Assembly: GCA_017592775.1 (NCBI GenBank)
Contig: JAGFNJ010000029.1
Span: 1 to 64,000, forward strand
Reading direction: 5' to 3'
Length of the DNA: 64,000 bases
DNA from: Candidatus Accumulibacter conexus
GTDB lineage: Bacteria > Pseudomonadota > Gammaproteobacteria > Burkholderiales > Rhodocyclaceae
How positions within the stretch are numbered: position 1 is the first letter of the stretch; the number at the start of each line of letters is the position of its first letter. Below, piece after piece: positions 1 through 6,753 of this stretch. Under the pieces are notes generated by a model. The model was not told the DNA's origin. It did not search any database and saw nothing but the letters and a program-made list of their open reading frames with translations. The position numbers and the translations under genes are program-made.

Positions 1-111
1 GCGGGTGACGCCGAGTTGCTGGGCGGCTTCGGTCACGGTCAGGCCAAGGGCAGGAAGGATGTCTTCCTTGAGGGTCTCGCCGGGGTGCGGCGGATTGAAC
101 ATGCGTCCCAT
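1..111 (-). CDS. higA: HigA-type antitoxin, N-terminal part (runs off the window)
   Basis: The reverse strand reads [18 protein letters not shown] and then continues to the window edge. The NPPHPGE start is the hallmark of the HigA/VapI family of XRE antitoxins, which bind and neutralise a RelE-fold HigB toxin and repress their own operon. Only about 37 residues are inside the window, ending in the first helices of the HTH domain. The start at 111 is chosen because AGGAAG lies 7 nt upstream; a second in-frame ATG is at 102. The partner higB is at 1621-1899, and the insertion sequence at 127-1622 now separates the two. The Shine-Dalgarno sequence survived because it lies on the antitoxin side of the insertion. 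Confidence 0.85.
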   Translation of the reverse strand, partial: MGRMFNPPHPGETLKEDILPALGLTVTEAAQQLGVTR

Positions 112-126
112 GAATTCTTCCTAAGG

Positions 127-144
127 GAGCCTCTTGCAAAACTC
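127..144 (+). repeat. Left terminal inverted repeat of the IS
   Basis: Eighteen bases, GAGCCTCTTGCAAAACTC, perfectly complementary to 1605-1622. The target repeat AAGG precedes it at 123-126. Confidence 0.9.
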
Positions 145-250
145 GTCCTGCAGGGCTGATTTTCTCGCGGCCGGAGGCGAAAGCGGAGGACGCGGGCGGC
201 CACTTCTGGCATGATGAGATTATTGAGACCAACATCATAACGCCCGCCAA

Positions 251-1435
251 ATGAATACTACCCAACCCCAGCTGATCATGCAACGGTGGCACTTGGTTCA
301 GCACGAGTTACTGCCCGAGTTGCAGGCGCAAGTGGGTCCGCTGACGCCGAAGCTTGAGAAGGTCATCCATACGCTGGAGTGGGTGCGTCTCGAGGAATTC
401 ACGGCGGTTTCGTGGTGTGGCGTAGGGCGTCCGCCCTTTGAACGGGCGTGGCTGGCGAACGCCTTTGTGGCCAAGGCCGTGTTGGGCCTGACGACGACCG
501 TGGGGCTGATTGAACGCCTGCTGATCGACCGTGCGCTGCGCCGCATCTGTGGTTTCCCGCTACACAAGACGCTGCCTTCCGAGGCGACCTTCTCGCGCGC
601 CTTCGACGAGTTTGCCGAAGGGGGCCTGGGCCAACGCGTGCATGAAGCCCTGATCAAGGAACATCTGGGAGATCAACTGATCGGGCATCTCAATCGCGAC
701 GGCACGGCCATCGAAGCCCGCGAACGTCCGTCCCGGAAGGGAGCGCCCGCAGCGGAAGTGGCCGCCACGGCACAACAGGCCTCCTTGTTGCCGACGGCAG
801 AGAACCCTGCCCAGACGAGCGTGCCTGAAGCGCCCGCATCGGCAAAGAGGAGGGGCCGCCCGCGGCGCGGCGAAGCGCGTCCGGCCGCGAAGGCGTCCCC
901 GATCAAGCGCCAACGCGGGCAAACGTTGGCTCAAATGCTCGAAGAGATTCCCACCGCGTGTGATCGCGGCACGAAGTGCAATGCCCAAGGCTACAAGAAC
1001 AGTTGGACCGGCTACAAGCTGCATCTCGACACCGCCGACTGTGGCGTCCCCATTGCGGCGCTGCTCTCCAGCGCGTCGATGCACGACAGCCTGGCCGCCA
1101 TTCCCCTGTCGCTGATCAGCGCCGGTCGCGTCACCAACCTGTACGACCTCATGGATGCGGCCTATTGCAGCGCCGACTTGCGCGAGCACAGCAAGAACCT
1201 GGGCCACGTCCCCCTGATCGATCACAATCCGCGGGGCGGAGAGAAGATTGAATTCTCCCCGGCCGAAGCGATCCGCTACAACGAGCGGTCCGCCGCCGAG
1301 CGGAGCAACGCCCGGCTGAAGGATGAATTTGGCGGTCAGACCATCCGGGTCAAAGGCGACACCAAGGTGATGGCCCACCTGATGTTTGGCATCCTGGCGC
1401 TGTCCGCTGACCACTTGATGCGATTACGACGATGA
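251..1435 (+). CDS. IS transposase (DDE_Tnp_1 type, 394 aa)
   Basis: This is the only gene of the IS and should catalyse its cut-and-paste movement. The N-terminal ~120 residues form the helical DUF772-like region, with LPSEATFSRAF near residue 110. The first catalytic Asp is in the NRDGTAIEA stretch near residue 150, the second in LYDLMDAAY near 300, and the Glu in RSAAERSNARLKDEFG near 350. An Ala/Pro/Lys-rich linker of about 70 residues (~165-235), carrying RRGRPRRG, separates the first Asp from the rest and is probably disordered. The frame is unbroken. The ATG at 251 follows the left end by about 105 bp. I recognise the family, not a named element. Confidence 0.85.
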   Translation: MNTTQPQLIMQRWHLVQHELLPELQAQVGPLTPKLEKVIHTLEWVRLEEFTAVSWCGVGRPPFERAWLANAFVAKAVLGLTTTVGLIERLLIDRALRRICGFPLHKTLPSEATFSRAFDEFAEGGLGQRVHEALIKEHLGDQLIGHLNRDGTAIEARERPSRKGAPAAEVAATAQQASLLPTAENPAQTSVPEAPASAKRRGRPRRGEARPAAKASPIKRQRGQTLAQMLEEIPTACDRGTKCNAQGYKNSWTGYKLHLDTADCGVPIAALLSSASMHDSLAAIPLSLISAGRVTNLYDLMDAAYCSADLREHSKNLGHVPLIDHNPRGGEKIEFSPAEAIRYNERSAAERSNARLKDEFGGQTIRVKGDTKVMAHLMFGILALSADHLMRLRR

Positions 1436-1551
1436 CCGCCAGCGTCCCCTCTCCGGCCGCTGTGCATTCGAGGAATGCAGGAGGGGGCTCGCCCCGCATG
1501 AGGCAAACCATGCCATACGGTTAGCCGCTCAGCCAAGGAGACCTCCTTCGC

Positions 1552-1576
1552 AAAAAAAATCGCTCCCCGAGAGCGA
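1552..1576 (-). terminator. Rho-independent terminator inside the IS, facing leftward
   Basis: Read on the minus strand, the stem TCGCTC/GAGCGA with a 5-nt loop is followed at once by eight T. It would stop transcription entering the IS from higB, and therefore block read-through from higB to higA. Confidence 0.7.
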
Positions 1577-1604
1577 ATGGTGCGGCGCAGCAATTCGCCC
1601 GGGG

Positions 1605-1622
1605 GAGTTTTGCAAGAGGCTC
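1605..1622 (+). repeat. Right terminal inverted repeat of the IS
   Basis: Eighteen bases complementary to 127-144. Its last bases (TC at 1621-1622) plus the T of the flanking CCTT form the TGA stop codon of higB on the minus strand. The target repeat AAGG follows at 1623-1626. Confidence 0.9.
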
Positions 1623-1899
1623 AAGGGTAATCCCGATAATCGACCAAGACCGCATCCTCGCCTTCAAAGCTAAAGGTCAGTCGCCAGTTGCCATTGACCC
1701 ACACCGACCAGTGCCCCGCAAGGTCATGCGAAAGAGCGTGCAGTCTCCAACCCGGCACGTTCATGTCCTCCGCTCGTCTGGCGCGGTTCAATTGTTCAAG
1801 CTGCCGCGCCAGCCGCGCGGCATGATGAGGCTGAATCCCCGCTTTCGAGCCGGTCGCAAAGAATGCTTCGATTCCCCGATGCCGGAAGCTGTTGATCAT
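1621..1899 (-). CDS. higB: HigB-type RelE/ParE-fold toxin (92 aa)
   Basis: A small RelE-superfamily toxin, a family that usually cleaves mRNA on the ribosome. The protein begins MINSFRHRGIEAFF and contains LEQLNRARRAEDMNVPG and the strand WSVWVNGNWRLTF, then ends in VDYRDYP, all typical of HigB. Length matches the usual 92 residues. The ATG at 1899 is the start that aligns with the family; an open extension upstream to 2043 does not look coding. The original stop was almost certainly TAG with higA starting 9 nt later; the IS landed in that stop and supplied TGA instead, so the protein length is unchanged. The toxin is therefore intact but cut off from its antitoxin gene. Confidence 0.85.
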   Translation of the reverse strand: MINSFRHRGIEAFFATGSKAGIQPHHAARLARQLEQLNRARRAEDMNVPGWRLHALSHDLAGHWSVWVNGNWRLTFSFEGEDAVLVDYRDYP

Positions 1900-1993
1900 C
1901 TGTGTAGCGTAGCTTAACGGCCGTTGGAGGGGAAGCAGAAATTGTTGCTTGCGCCCGATGTGGGCAGCGACATTCGCCCGGTCGTGCGCGAAG

Positions 1994-2965
1994 TCAGCGC
2001 GGTGGTAGCGGCAGGCGGGGCAGCGTGGGCCACTCCACCGCATCGAGCATGTTCTTGACCGGCAGGCCCAATTCGGTGTCGCCGGTGATTTCCAGTTCGC
2101 GGTTGAAAAAGAGTGTGTCCGGGTCTTCCTGGCGGGCGAGGAGTTGCAGGTAGGCCGCGAGGTTGGAGGCGAAGGCGAGATCGGGTTCGCGCCCGGCGTG
2201 GGAGACCGGGCGGAAGAGACCGCCGTGACAAGTGAAGTGGGTGATGCCGCCGCTGTCGATTACCTGGACGCACATGTCGGGGATTTCGTGCAGCAGGTTG
2301 TAGCTTCGCGCCGACATCGTCTGGATGCCGTTGATGGTGAGGAAATCCTGCTCCTCGCGGGTTTTCGGCGTCAGCCCCTCGGCGTGGTCGAGGCACTTGA
2401 ACGGGCAGTCATCCTTGTTGAGGTCGAAGTGGCGAGCGGTGAAGCAGCGCGCCGAGAAGGCGAACGGCAGCTTGCCGTAGACGAAGACTTCGGTCTCGAC
2501 GCCAGTCGGGCGGCTGGCGTGCAGAGTTTCGATCATGGCGCGCGTGCCTTCGAGCGGCGGCACCCAGCGCTTGAGGCCGAAGCGGGCGAAAGAGGCCAGC
2601 GTCGCTTCGTTGTAGATGTTCAGGTGCGGGCCGGCGACGAAATCCTGCCCGTGAACGAGGTTGACCGCACCGAGGTCGTTGGCTTCGAGGCTGCAGCCCG
2701 AGTCGTCGATCAGTCGGGGCAGCGCCGTGAGGTCGCTTTCCGATTCGATCAGGGCTTGCGCCGAAACGACGACTTCATTGCCGGCATCGGTCAGGTCACG
2801 GGCGAGGCCGATCCAGTCGGTGGTGCGCAGTTGCTGGCTGCGCGAGCAGACGACTTCGCCGACGTAGATGATGTCGAGGGCCGGGTTATGCGCCATTTCG
2901 GCGTAGAACTCCATGACTTCGGCCTTGGGCCAGAACCAGAGCAGGGGGCCGAGGGCGAGTTTCAT
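1994..2965 (-). CDS. ubiV: UbiV-like U32 protein, O2-independent ubiquinone hydroxylation
   Basis: UbiU and UbiV form a heterodimeric [4Fe-4S] enzyme that hydroxylates ubiquinone precursors without oxygen. This 323-aa frame starts [13 protein letters not shown], like E. coli YhbV. It has the four expected cluster cysteines at Cys40, Cys174, Cys187 and Cys191 ([16 protein letters not shown]), and [13 protein letters not shown] further on. The start at 2965 overlaps the decayed end of the upstream ubiU frame, as in a normal ubiUV operon. The last ~12 residues ([12 protein letters not shown]) do not resemble the CNGYW tail I recall from E. coli YhbV, and no such tail appears in other frames, so the 3' end may be altered. 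The partner ubiU is truncated here, so function depends on a copy elsewhere. Confidence 0.8.
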   Translation of the reverse strand: MKLALGPLLWFWPKAEVMEFYAEMAHNPALDIIYVGEVVCSRSQQLRTTDWIGLARDLTDAGNEVVVSAQALIESESDLTALPRLIDDSGCSLEANDLGAVNLVHGQDFVAGPHLNIYNEATLASFARFGLKRWVPPLEGTRAMIETLHASRPTGVETEVFVYGKLPFAFSARCFTARHFDLNKDDCPFKCLDHAEGLTPKTREEQDFLTINGIQTMSARSYNLLHEIPDMCVQVIDSGGITHFTCHGGLFRPVSHAGREPDLAFASNLAAYLQLLARQEDPDTLFFNRELEITGDTELGLPVKNMLDAVEWPTLPRLPLPPR

Positions 2966-2987
2966 ACGCGGTACCCCTGCAGCGCGA

Positions 2988-3254
2988 TGGCCGGTTGTAG
3001 GTGCCGAGTGTCGCCTGGCTGCCTTCGGAGACCTTGGGCAGCTCGGCCTGCCACACCGGCTTGACGTGGAAGCGTTCGCTTCCCTCGCGGAGCGAGTCGA
3101 GCGCGGCACGCAGGGTGCGCGTGACCTGGGCAACGTAGGTCGGGCTGCGCTGGCGGCCCTCGACCTTGATCGCGCGGACGCCAATCTTGATGATCTCGGG
3201 GAGGATGGGCAGCACGTTGAGGCTGGTTGGTTCTTCCAGCGCCTGCCTGACTTT
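2988..3254 (-). pseudogene. ubiU: 3' remnant of ubiU (U32 peptidase-like)
   Basis: The frame begins right after a TAG (3255-3257) and reads a U32-type C-terminal segment: [20 protein letters not shown], then [21 protein letters not shown], ending near TLGTYNRP at 2988. This is about 89 of the ~330 residues expected for UbiU. The whole N-terminal catalytic part is missing, and the normal stop after the end is lost (the frame runs on to 2886 inside ubiV). Same strand and order as an intact ubiUV operon. The breakpoint adjoins an IS4-type fragment that is in the same reading frame up to the TAG. Confidence 0.75.
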
Positions 3255-3584
3255 CTAACCGCGGTCACTCCAGCAATTTGCGCGAACTGACGGTCCCGCT
3301 CGTGACACCTCGGTTGTGCCGGAGATCGCGCCGATATTCATCGAGACGCGCCGGGAGCTGTGGCAGGCTGCTGCTGACGGCATCGGGGACTGGATGAGGA
3401 CGCTGTCGACCAGACGCTGGCTCAGGCGCCGATCACCCAAGAGGGCACCGCCAAACTCATGCGCCGCCCATGCGTCGCCCTCCAGGCCCTCGCCGATTGC
3501 CGGCGCCGGGCGCCGAAGTGGCTCGGGAAGCCCCAGCCGGTCGCGCCAGGCCGGTTCCAGAGGATAGACGTAGATCGCCGCCAT
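3255..3584 (-). pseudogene. Fragment of an IS4-type transposase (middle part of a DruA-IS4 fusion family)
   Basis: The frame starts MAAIYVYPLEPAWRDRLGLP and contains DAWAAHEFGGALLGDRRLSQ RLV. The W-x-x-x-EFGGA-x-LGDRRL pattern is the N-terminal DNA-binding region of IS4/Tn5-type transposases. The preceding 'YVYPLE..RLGLP' linker is one I associate with long proteins that carry a DruA (DUF4338) domain before the transposase. About 60 residues look conserved; the rest to the TAG at 3255 does not match. No catalytic DDE part remains. It ends head-on against an oppositely oriented hydrolase remnant at 3583. Confidence 0.6.
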
Positions 3585-4125
3585 GGCGCTGGCCAGCGAT
3601 CTGTGGCCGCTGCTGGAGGCGGTGCAGGGGACGACGGTCGGCCGCATCATGTCGTCGTTCGTCCTGCGGAGCTACAGCGAAGCGCATCCCGACGTGAAGA
3701 TCGACGCCTACGTCTCTGCACCGACGCGATTGCTGGCGCGGGACATGTCCGGACGTTGCCTGGCGGGCCGCGAGGCACTCTTCTCGGTCGCCGAAGCGCT
3801 GGCTGCGGGGGGCAGCCTCTTCCGGGTGCCGCCGGCGAGCGGGCCGTTCGGCCAGCGTCTGGCGCAGAACACGCCGGCCCGGCCGTTGCGGCAACCCTTG
3901 CTGATCGCGCAGGGACTCGCGGACGACCTGGTGCTGCCGGCGATCCAGGCCGGGTTCGTGCAAGGACTCTGCAACGCCGGGCAAGCCCTGGAGTACCGGA
4001 CTTACGACGAACGCGATCATCTCTCCCTGCTCGCGCCGGACGCTCCGTTCGTTGCCGAGCTGGTCCGTTGGACGGAGGACCGCATGGCCGGCCGGCCGGC
4101 ATTGGCGGGTTGTCCGCCCGCATGA
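3583..4125 (+). pseudogene. C-terminal half of a secretory-lipase-like alpha/beta hydrolase
   Basis: A 180-aa frame resembling the second half of LIP-family alpha/beta hydrolases. It has the cap-like RSYSEAHPDVKIDAYV segment and then the conserved strand QPLLIAQGLADDLVLP, which carries the acidic triad residue, and YDERDHLSLL, which carries the catalytic His. The N-terminal half with the GxSxG nucleophile elbow is absent, and a stop (TAG) lies four codons before the first ATG. Similarity starts exactly where the oppositely oriented transposase fragment begins, so the junction is a recombination scar. It may be expressed but cannot be a complete hydrolase. Confidence 0.6.
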
Positions 4126-4209
4126 CGCAGGGTCTCCGTTCACCCCCTTTCCACACCAGCCCCGGGGCCCAGCTGGTGCGTCGGCCGCGGCGGCTTGCCA
4201 GCGCGGAAA

Positions 4210-4560
4210 TCAGCGCAGGGCGGTGTTCGGCACCGGCTGCTCGTCGGGCCGGTCGAAGACGGCGAACAGGGTTGCGATCGCGCGCCCGGCGCCGGTGATG
4301 CAGGCACCCAGCGAGGCCGCCCGTTCGTGGCTGAGCGACCCCGCGAAGATGGCGTCGAACTGCTTGCGGGTCATCTCCACCCGGGCTTCGACCGGCTTTG
4401 TGCGCCGCGGGATCGCTTCGAGGATGCCGTCGCGCAGGATCAGCGCGAAGTCCTCGTAGGGGTCGTTGAACCGGTAACCGACGCTGACGGTCTTGCCGTA
4501 GGCGCCCTGCGGGTTGATGCGGTAGCGCAGCAAGGTGAACATGATGCGGATCAGCAGCGT
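4210..4560 (-). pseudogene. Alkylsulfatase C-terminal (SCP2-like) domain remnant
   Basis: From about 4560 the frame reads FTLLRYRINPQGAYGKT, VSVGYRFNDPYEDFALILRD, a VEMTRKQFDAIFAG stretch and a final LFAVFDR. This matches the sterol-carrier-like C-terminal domain of class III (SdsA/BDS1) alkylsulfatases, which helps bind the alkyl chain. The ~500-residue metallo-beta-lactamase and dimerisation domains are missing. The upstream junction is a DruA-domain fragment that breaks off at the same place. Could also be a free SCP2-like domain, but no start codon or RBS at the boundary supports that. Confidence 0.55.
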
Positions 4561-4562
4561 GA

Positions 4563-4814
4563 TCCCAGCACCCGCGAGGCGAGCTTGTGACAATTCACCG
4601 ACGGCCGAATCAAAAAGCGACTCATGCCCACCACGCGCTACAGGTGTCCCCGGCGCGTCGCCACGTCCCATCCGATCCAGCGGTCCCGGTCGGCCAGTTG
4701 CAGGGCCGCGGCAGAAAACCCCAAGCCGCCCAGCCAACCATGCGCCGAGCCAATCAGATGGCGCATCTGCGCCCCCACCAGAGAGCCGGCACCCGGGACG
4801 GGGGCTGCAACCAG
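4563..4814 (-). pseudogene. DruA (DUF4338) domain fragment with in-frame amber codon
   Basis: One frame reads GSLVGAQMRHLIGSAHGW, FSAAALQLADRDRWIGWDVA and then, after a TAG at 4638-4640, RVVGMSRFLIRPSVNCHKLASRVLG. The pattern 'G.Q.R.L.. G.LG...FS.AA..L..RD.WIGW ... L.RVVG.SRFLI.P' is that of DUF4338, the DruA domain, known both from Druantia defence loci and from transposase fusions. The N-terminus and everything after RVLG are missing. Because the second half of a DruA-IS4 protein lies at 3255-3584 in the same orientation, this is more likely transposon debris than a defence gene. Confidence 0.65.
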
Positions 4815-4844
4815 GTTTTCAGGCGGCTTTGAAGGAGGAGGAAC

Positions 4845-5045
4845 ATGAGCAGCGAGCTACACTTTTTCGCCATCCACGCCCTCGACGGCCGTGCGGCACA
4901 GGAAGAACTGAACGGCTTTCTCGCCCAGCACCGGGTGCTGACGATCGAGAAGCAGTGGCTCGCCGCCGGCCTCGATTCGCACAGGGTGGTCTGCGTCGGA
5001 GTCGCCAATGGCCCGGGTGCGTTGCCCGACGCTGCGGTACGATGA
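4845..5045 (+). pseudogene. Truncated accessory protein of the kind linked to SUMF1/reverse-transcriptase loci
   Basis: A 66-aa frame starting MSSELHFFAIHALDGRAAQE with a strong GAAGGAGGAGG Shine-Dalgarno 5 nt upstream. The N-terminal pattern 'LHFFAI..LD..AA..ELN.FLA.HRVL.IEKQW' resembles small proteins that I associate, from memory, with diversity-generating retroelement cargo; these normally continue into an HRDC-like domain. Here the frame stops after LPDAAVR, about where the intact protein would continue. Its TGA overlaps the ATG of the next remnant by 4 nt. The assignment is tentative: a real but short orphan protein is possible. Confidence 0.45.
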
Positions 5046-5530
5046 GTGCCGTCTTCGATCTTGCCGAATGGCAGCGTCGCGGTCCCGATGCGTTTCCGCC
5101 GCAGTGGGCAAGCGCCTGGGGCGACGATCACTTCGGTCCGTGGGCAGATCTGCAGGTCGCGGGCGAAGTGCAACGCCTGCGCTGGATCGAAGCGGGCGTC
5201 CTTCTGATGGGTGACGAGCGCCGGCCGCAGCAGTTGCCGACGACGATTCCCACCGGTTTCTGGCTGGCCACAGCGCGTGCACGCAGGCGCTGTGGCAGGC
5301 GGTAATGGGCAGCAACCCACGCCACTTCAATGCGAAGAACCGCGTCGGGCCGCTGCATCCGGTCAAGCAGGTGAGCTGGAACTACATCGTTCCGCCGCCG
5401 GATGGCTTCCTCGTTCGCCTGCAAGCCTTCACGGCGAGAGCGGCAGCCGAATTGCCAAGCGAAGCCGAGTGGGAATACGCGTGTCGGGCGGGCACACAGA
5501 CTGGAACTCCGGCTGTCCCCGGAACTCGAT
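5042..5530 (+). pseudogene. Frameshifted SUMF1-like (formylglycine-generating-enzyme fold) gene
   Basis: The first frame (5042-5305) starts MSAVFDLAEWQRRGPDAFPP and reads WIEAGVLLMGDE, then TGFWLA. A frame change near 5270 continues it as ACTQALWQAVMGSNPRHFN, then KQVSWNY and AAELPSEAEWEYACRAGT. The order 'F.MG ... FWLA..ACTQALW.AVMG.NP..F ... PV..VSW ... LPSEAEWEYACRAGT' is the SUMF1/FGE-sulfatase fold. The middle and the C-terminal half are missing. In diversity-generating retroelements this fold is a common variable target, with the hypervariable part at the missing C-terminus. The end abuts vapC. Confidence 0.7.
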
Positions 5531-5535
5531 GTCGT

Positions 5536-5961
5536 TCATGCGGCAAGCTGTTCGAGCAGCACGATGCGTCCGAGATGGGCCGCCTTGTCATGGTAGCGGC
5601 GGTCGGCAGTAATCATCAGCGCTTCGCTTTCGATCGCGGTGGCGTGGTACAGCGTGTCGAACAGGTGGTGTGACAAGCCGACGGCAAGCTCCACGGCGCG
5701 ACGATAGATCATCGGCGTGTCGATGATCTGGATGCCTTCGAGCAGGTTCAGGTCGTCAAGGTCGGCGGCGGCAGTGGTCGGCGCGCGGCGCGCCAGCACG
5801 CTGGCTACCTCGGCTTTCCAGTGCGCCGGCTGCACCAGCGAGACTTCCGCCGCCCGCAGTCGCAGAAACAGCTCCAGCGCTTGCAGCGTATCGGCTTCGT
5901 CCGCCGCATCGGGCAGGAACCATTTGATCGCGACGCTGGCGTCGATCACATAGCGGGTCAT
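5536..5961 (-). CDS. vapC: VapC-type PIN-domain toxin (141 aa)
   Basis: A PIN-domain ribonuclease. The acidic residues expected for Mg2+ binding are visible: Asp in MTRYVIDASVAIKWF, Glu in HWKAEVASVL, Asp in HHLFDTLYHATA and Asp in ITADRRYH. Length is normal. The ATG at 5961 overlaps the end of the antitoxin gene by 4 nt (ATGA), so the two are translationally coupled. No frame damage, in contrast to the remnants to its left. Likely a working toxin kept in check by the upstream antitoxin. Confidence 0.88.
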   Translation of the reverse strand: MTRYVIDASVAIKWFLPDAADEADTLQALELFLRLRAAEVSLVQPAHWKAEVASVLARRAPTTAAADLDDLNLLEGIQIIDTPMIYRRAVELAVGLSHHLFDTLYHATAIESEALMITADRRYHDKAAHLGRIVLLEQLAA

Positions 5962-6224
5962 CGCCCCGGGATGCCGTGGGCGCTGTCGGATTCGGCCCGG
6001 ATATCGTCGCGCATCTGGAGGATCTCCTCGCTGGAAACATGCGGCGCCTGTTGCCGGCGCACGAGGATACGCATGAACGCGGCGTCGCTTTGCGCCTTGC
6101 GCCGCGCCTGCGCGACGGCTTCCTGCAACAGGCGGGTCACGATGGCGCTCTTGTTTTCGTTGGCAAAGGTCTGGTTGAAGCTTTCCTTGACGTCGTCAGG
6201 AACGCTGAAGTTCATGGTAGCCAT
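5958..6224 (-). CDS. vapB: VapB-type antitoxin (88 aa)
   Basis: A small protein starting MATMNFSVPDDVKESFNQTF, with a ribbon-helix-helix-like first half (MNFSVPDDVKESFNQ..ANENKSAIVTRLLQEA) and a charged, probably flexible second half that would wrap the toxin. GGAGC precedes the ATG at 6224. It overlaps vapC by 4 nt. Family repressors of this kind bind a palindrome over their own promoter, and such a dyad is present at 6241-6268. Confidence 0.8.
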   Translation of the reverse strand: MATMNFSVPDDVKESFNQTFANENKSAIVTRLLQEAVAQARRKAQSDAAFMRILVRRQQAPHVSSEEILQMRDDIRAESDSAHGIPGR

Positions 6225-6240
6225 GGCTTGCTCCGGTTGT

Positions 6241-6286
6241 GGAATATTTCAACAATAATGATATTTCCGGGAGCAAGGCGCCGCAA
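6241..6286 (-). promoter_or_regulatory. vapBC promoter with overlapping AT-rich operator dyad
   Basis: On the minus strand TTGCGG (6281-6286) and TATCAT (6258-6263) are 17 nt apart. The imperfect palindrome GGAAATATCA...TGAAATATTCC (6241-6268) covers the -10 box, a sensible site for VapB/VapC autorepression. It stands out as AT-rich in GC-rich surroundings. Confidence 0.55.
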
Positions 6287-6391
6287 GGACTTTCGTCAAA
6301 GTCAGGGCGGAATGCCGGTGTCGAAATCCGTCGGTGACGACGAATCGTTTGCCCAATCGCGTTTGCCGCGAGGAATCTTCCGGCATTGCTG

Positions 6392-6643
6392 CCATGAGGT
6401 CTTTCCGCTCGTCTGTGCACGCTGCGGCGGCGAGATGCGAATCATCGCCGTCATCACCGACGCCGGTGCCGTCCGCGAGATCCTGAGCCACTTGGGCAAA
6501 GCGACCTCGCCGCCACGTCTGATGAAAGCCCGTGCGCCCCCGCTCCGGGAGAGGCAGGACGCCAACATGGGCGAGGACGAAGCGCAGGCCCAACCAGTGC
6601 CGGAGTACGAATTCGACCAGCGCATTGCCTGCCAGGTGCCAAT
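6392..6643 (+). pseudogene. C-terminal tail of an IS91-family transposase
   Basis: The frame reads HEVFPLVCARCGGEMRIIAV, ITDAGAVREILSHLG, PPRL...ARAPPL and, near the end, YEFDQRIA. This is the conserved tail of IS91-type HUH transposases (zinc-like CxxCGGxM then the D.Q.I end). About 85 of the ~400 residues remain. The open frame continues to 6743 without further similarity. A large hairpin follows 58 bp later. No catalytic part is present. Confidence 0.75.
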
Positions 6644-6700
6644 GCGCAAGGGTCCAGACTGCAGCATGACGAGTTGTCATCGCCCGTCGTGGGAGGACTC

Positions 6701-6753
6701 GTGCCTGTGCTCATCCGCCCGGCCGGTCCGGCCAGGCGGATGAGCACAGGCAC
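6701..6753. repeat. Large near-perfect inverted repeat (hairpin)
   Basis: GTGCCTGTGCTCATCCGCC (6701-6719) is the exact reverse complement of 6735-6753, and the centre GGCCGG-T-CCGGCC (6721-6733) pairs too. One C/A mismatch separates the two stems, giving about 25 paired bases with a 1-nt loop. No T-run follows, so it is not a standard terminator. It follows the IS91 tail. Confidence 0.85.

Larger units (their letters stand above)
127..1622 (+). mobile_element. Complete insertion sequence, DDE (IS5-like) type, 1496 bp
   Basis: The element starts with GAGCCTCTTGCAAAACTC (127-144) and ends with its exact reverse complement (1605-1622), a perfect 18-bp terminal repeat. The flanks carry the direct repeat AAGG (123-126 and 1623-1626), which is a 4-bp target duplication. 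One DDE transposase gene fills the interior. Intact ends, intact target repeats and an intact gene suggest a recent and possibly still active insertion. The exact IS subgroup was not assigned; the transposase fold and 4-bp duplication fit the IS5 superfamily. The element lies between higB and higA. Confidence 0.9.

Noticed and set aside
3255-4830. Druantia-type defence locus based on the DruA-like fragment
   Set aside because: Only a DUF4338 fragment with an amber codon; no druB-E or helicase, and the neighbouring piece is IS4-type transposase.
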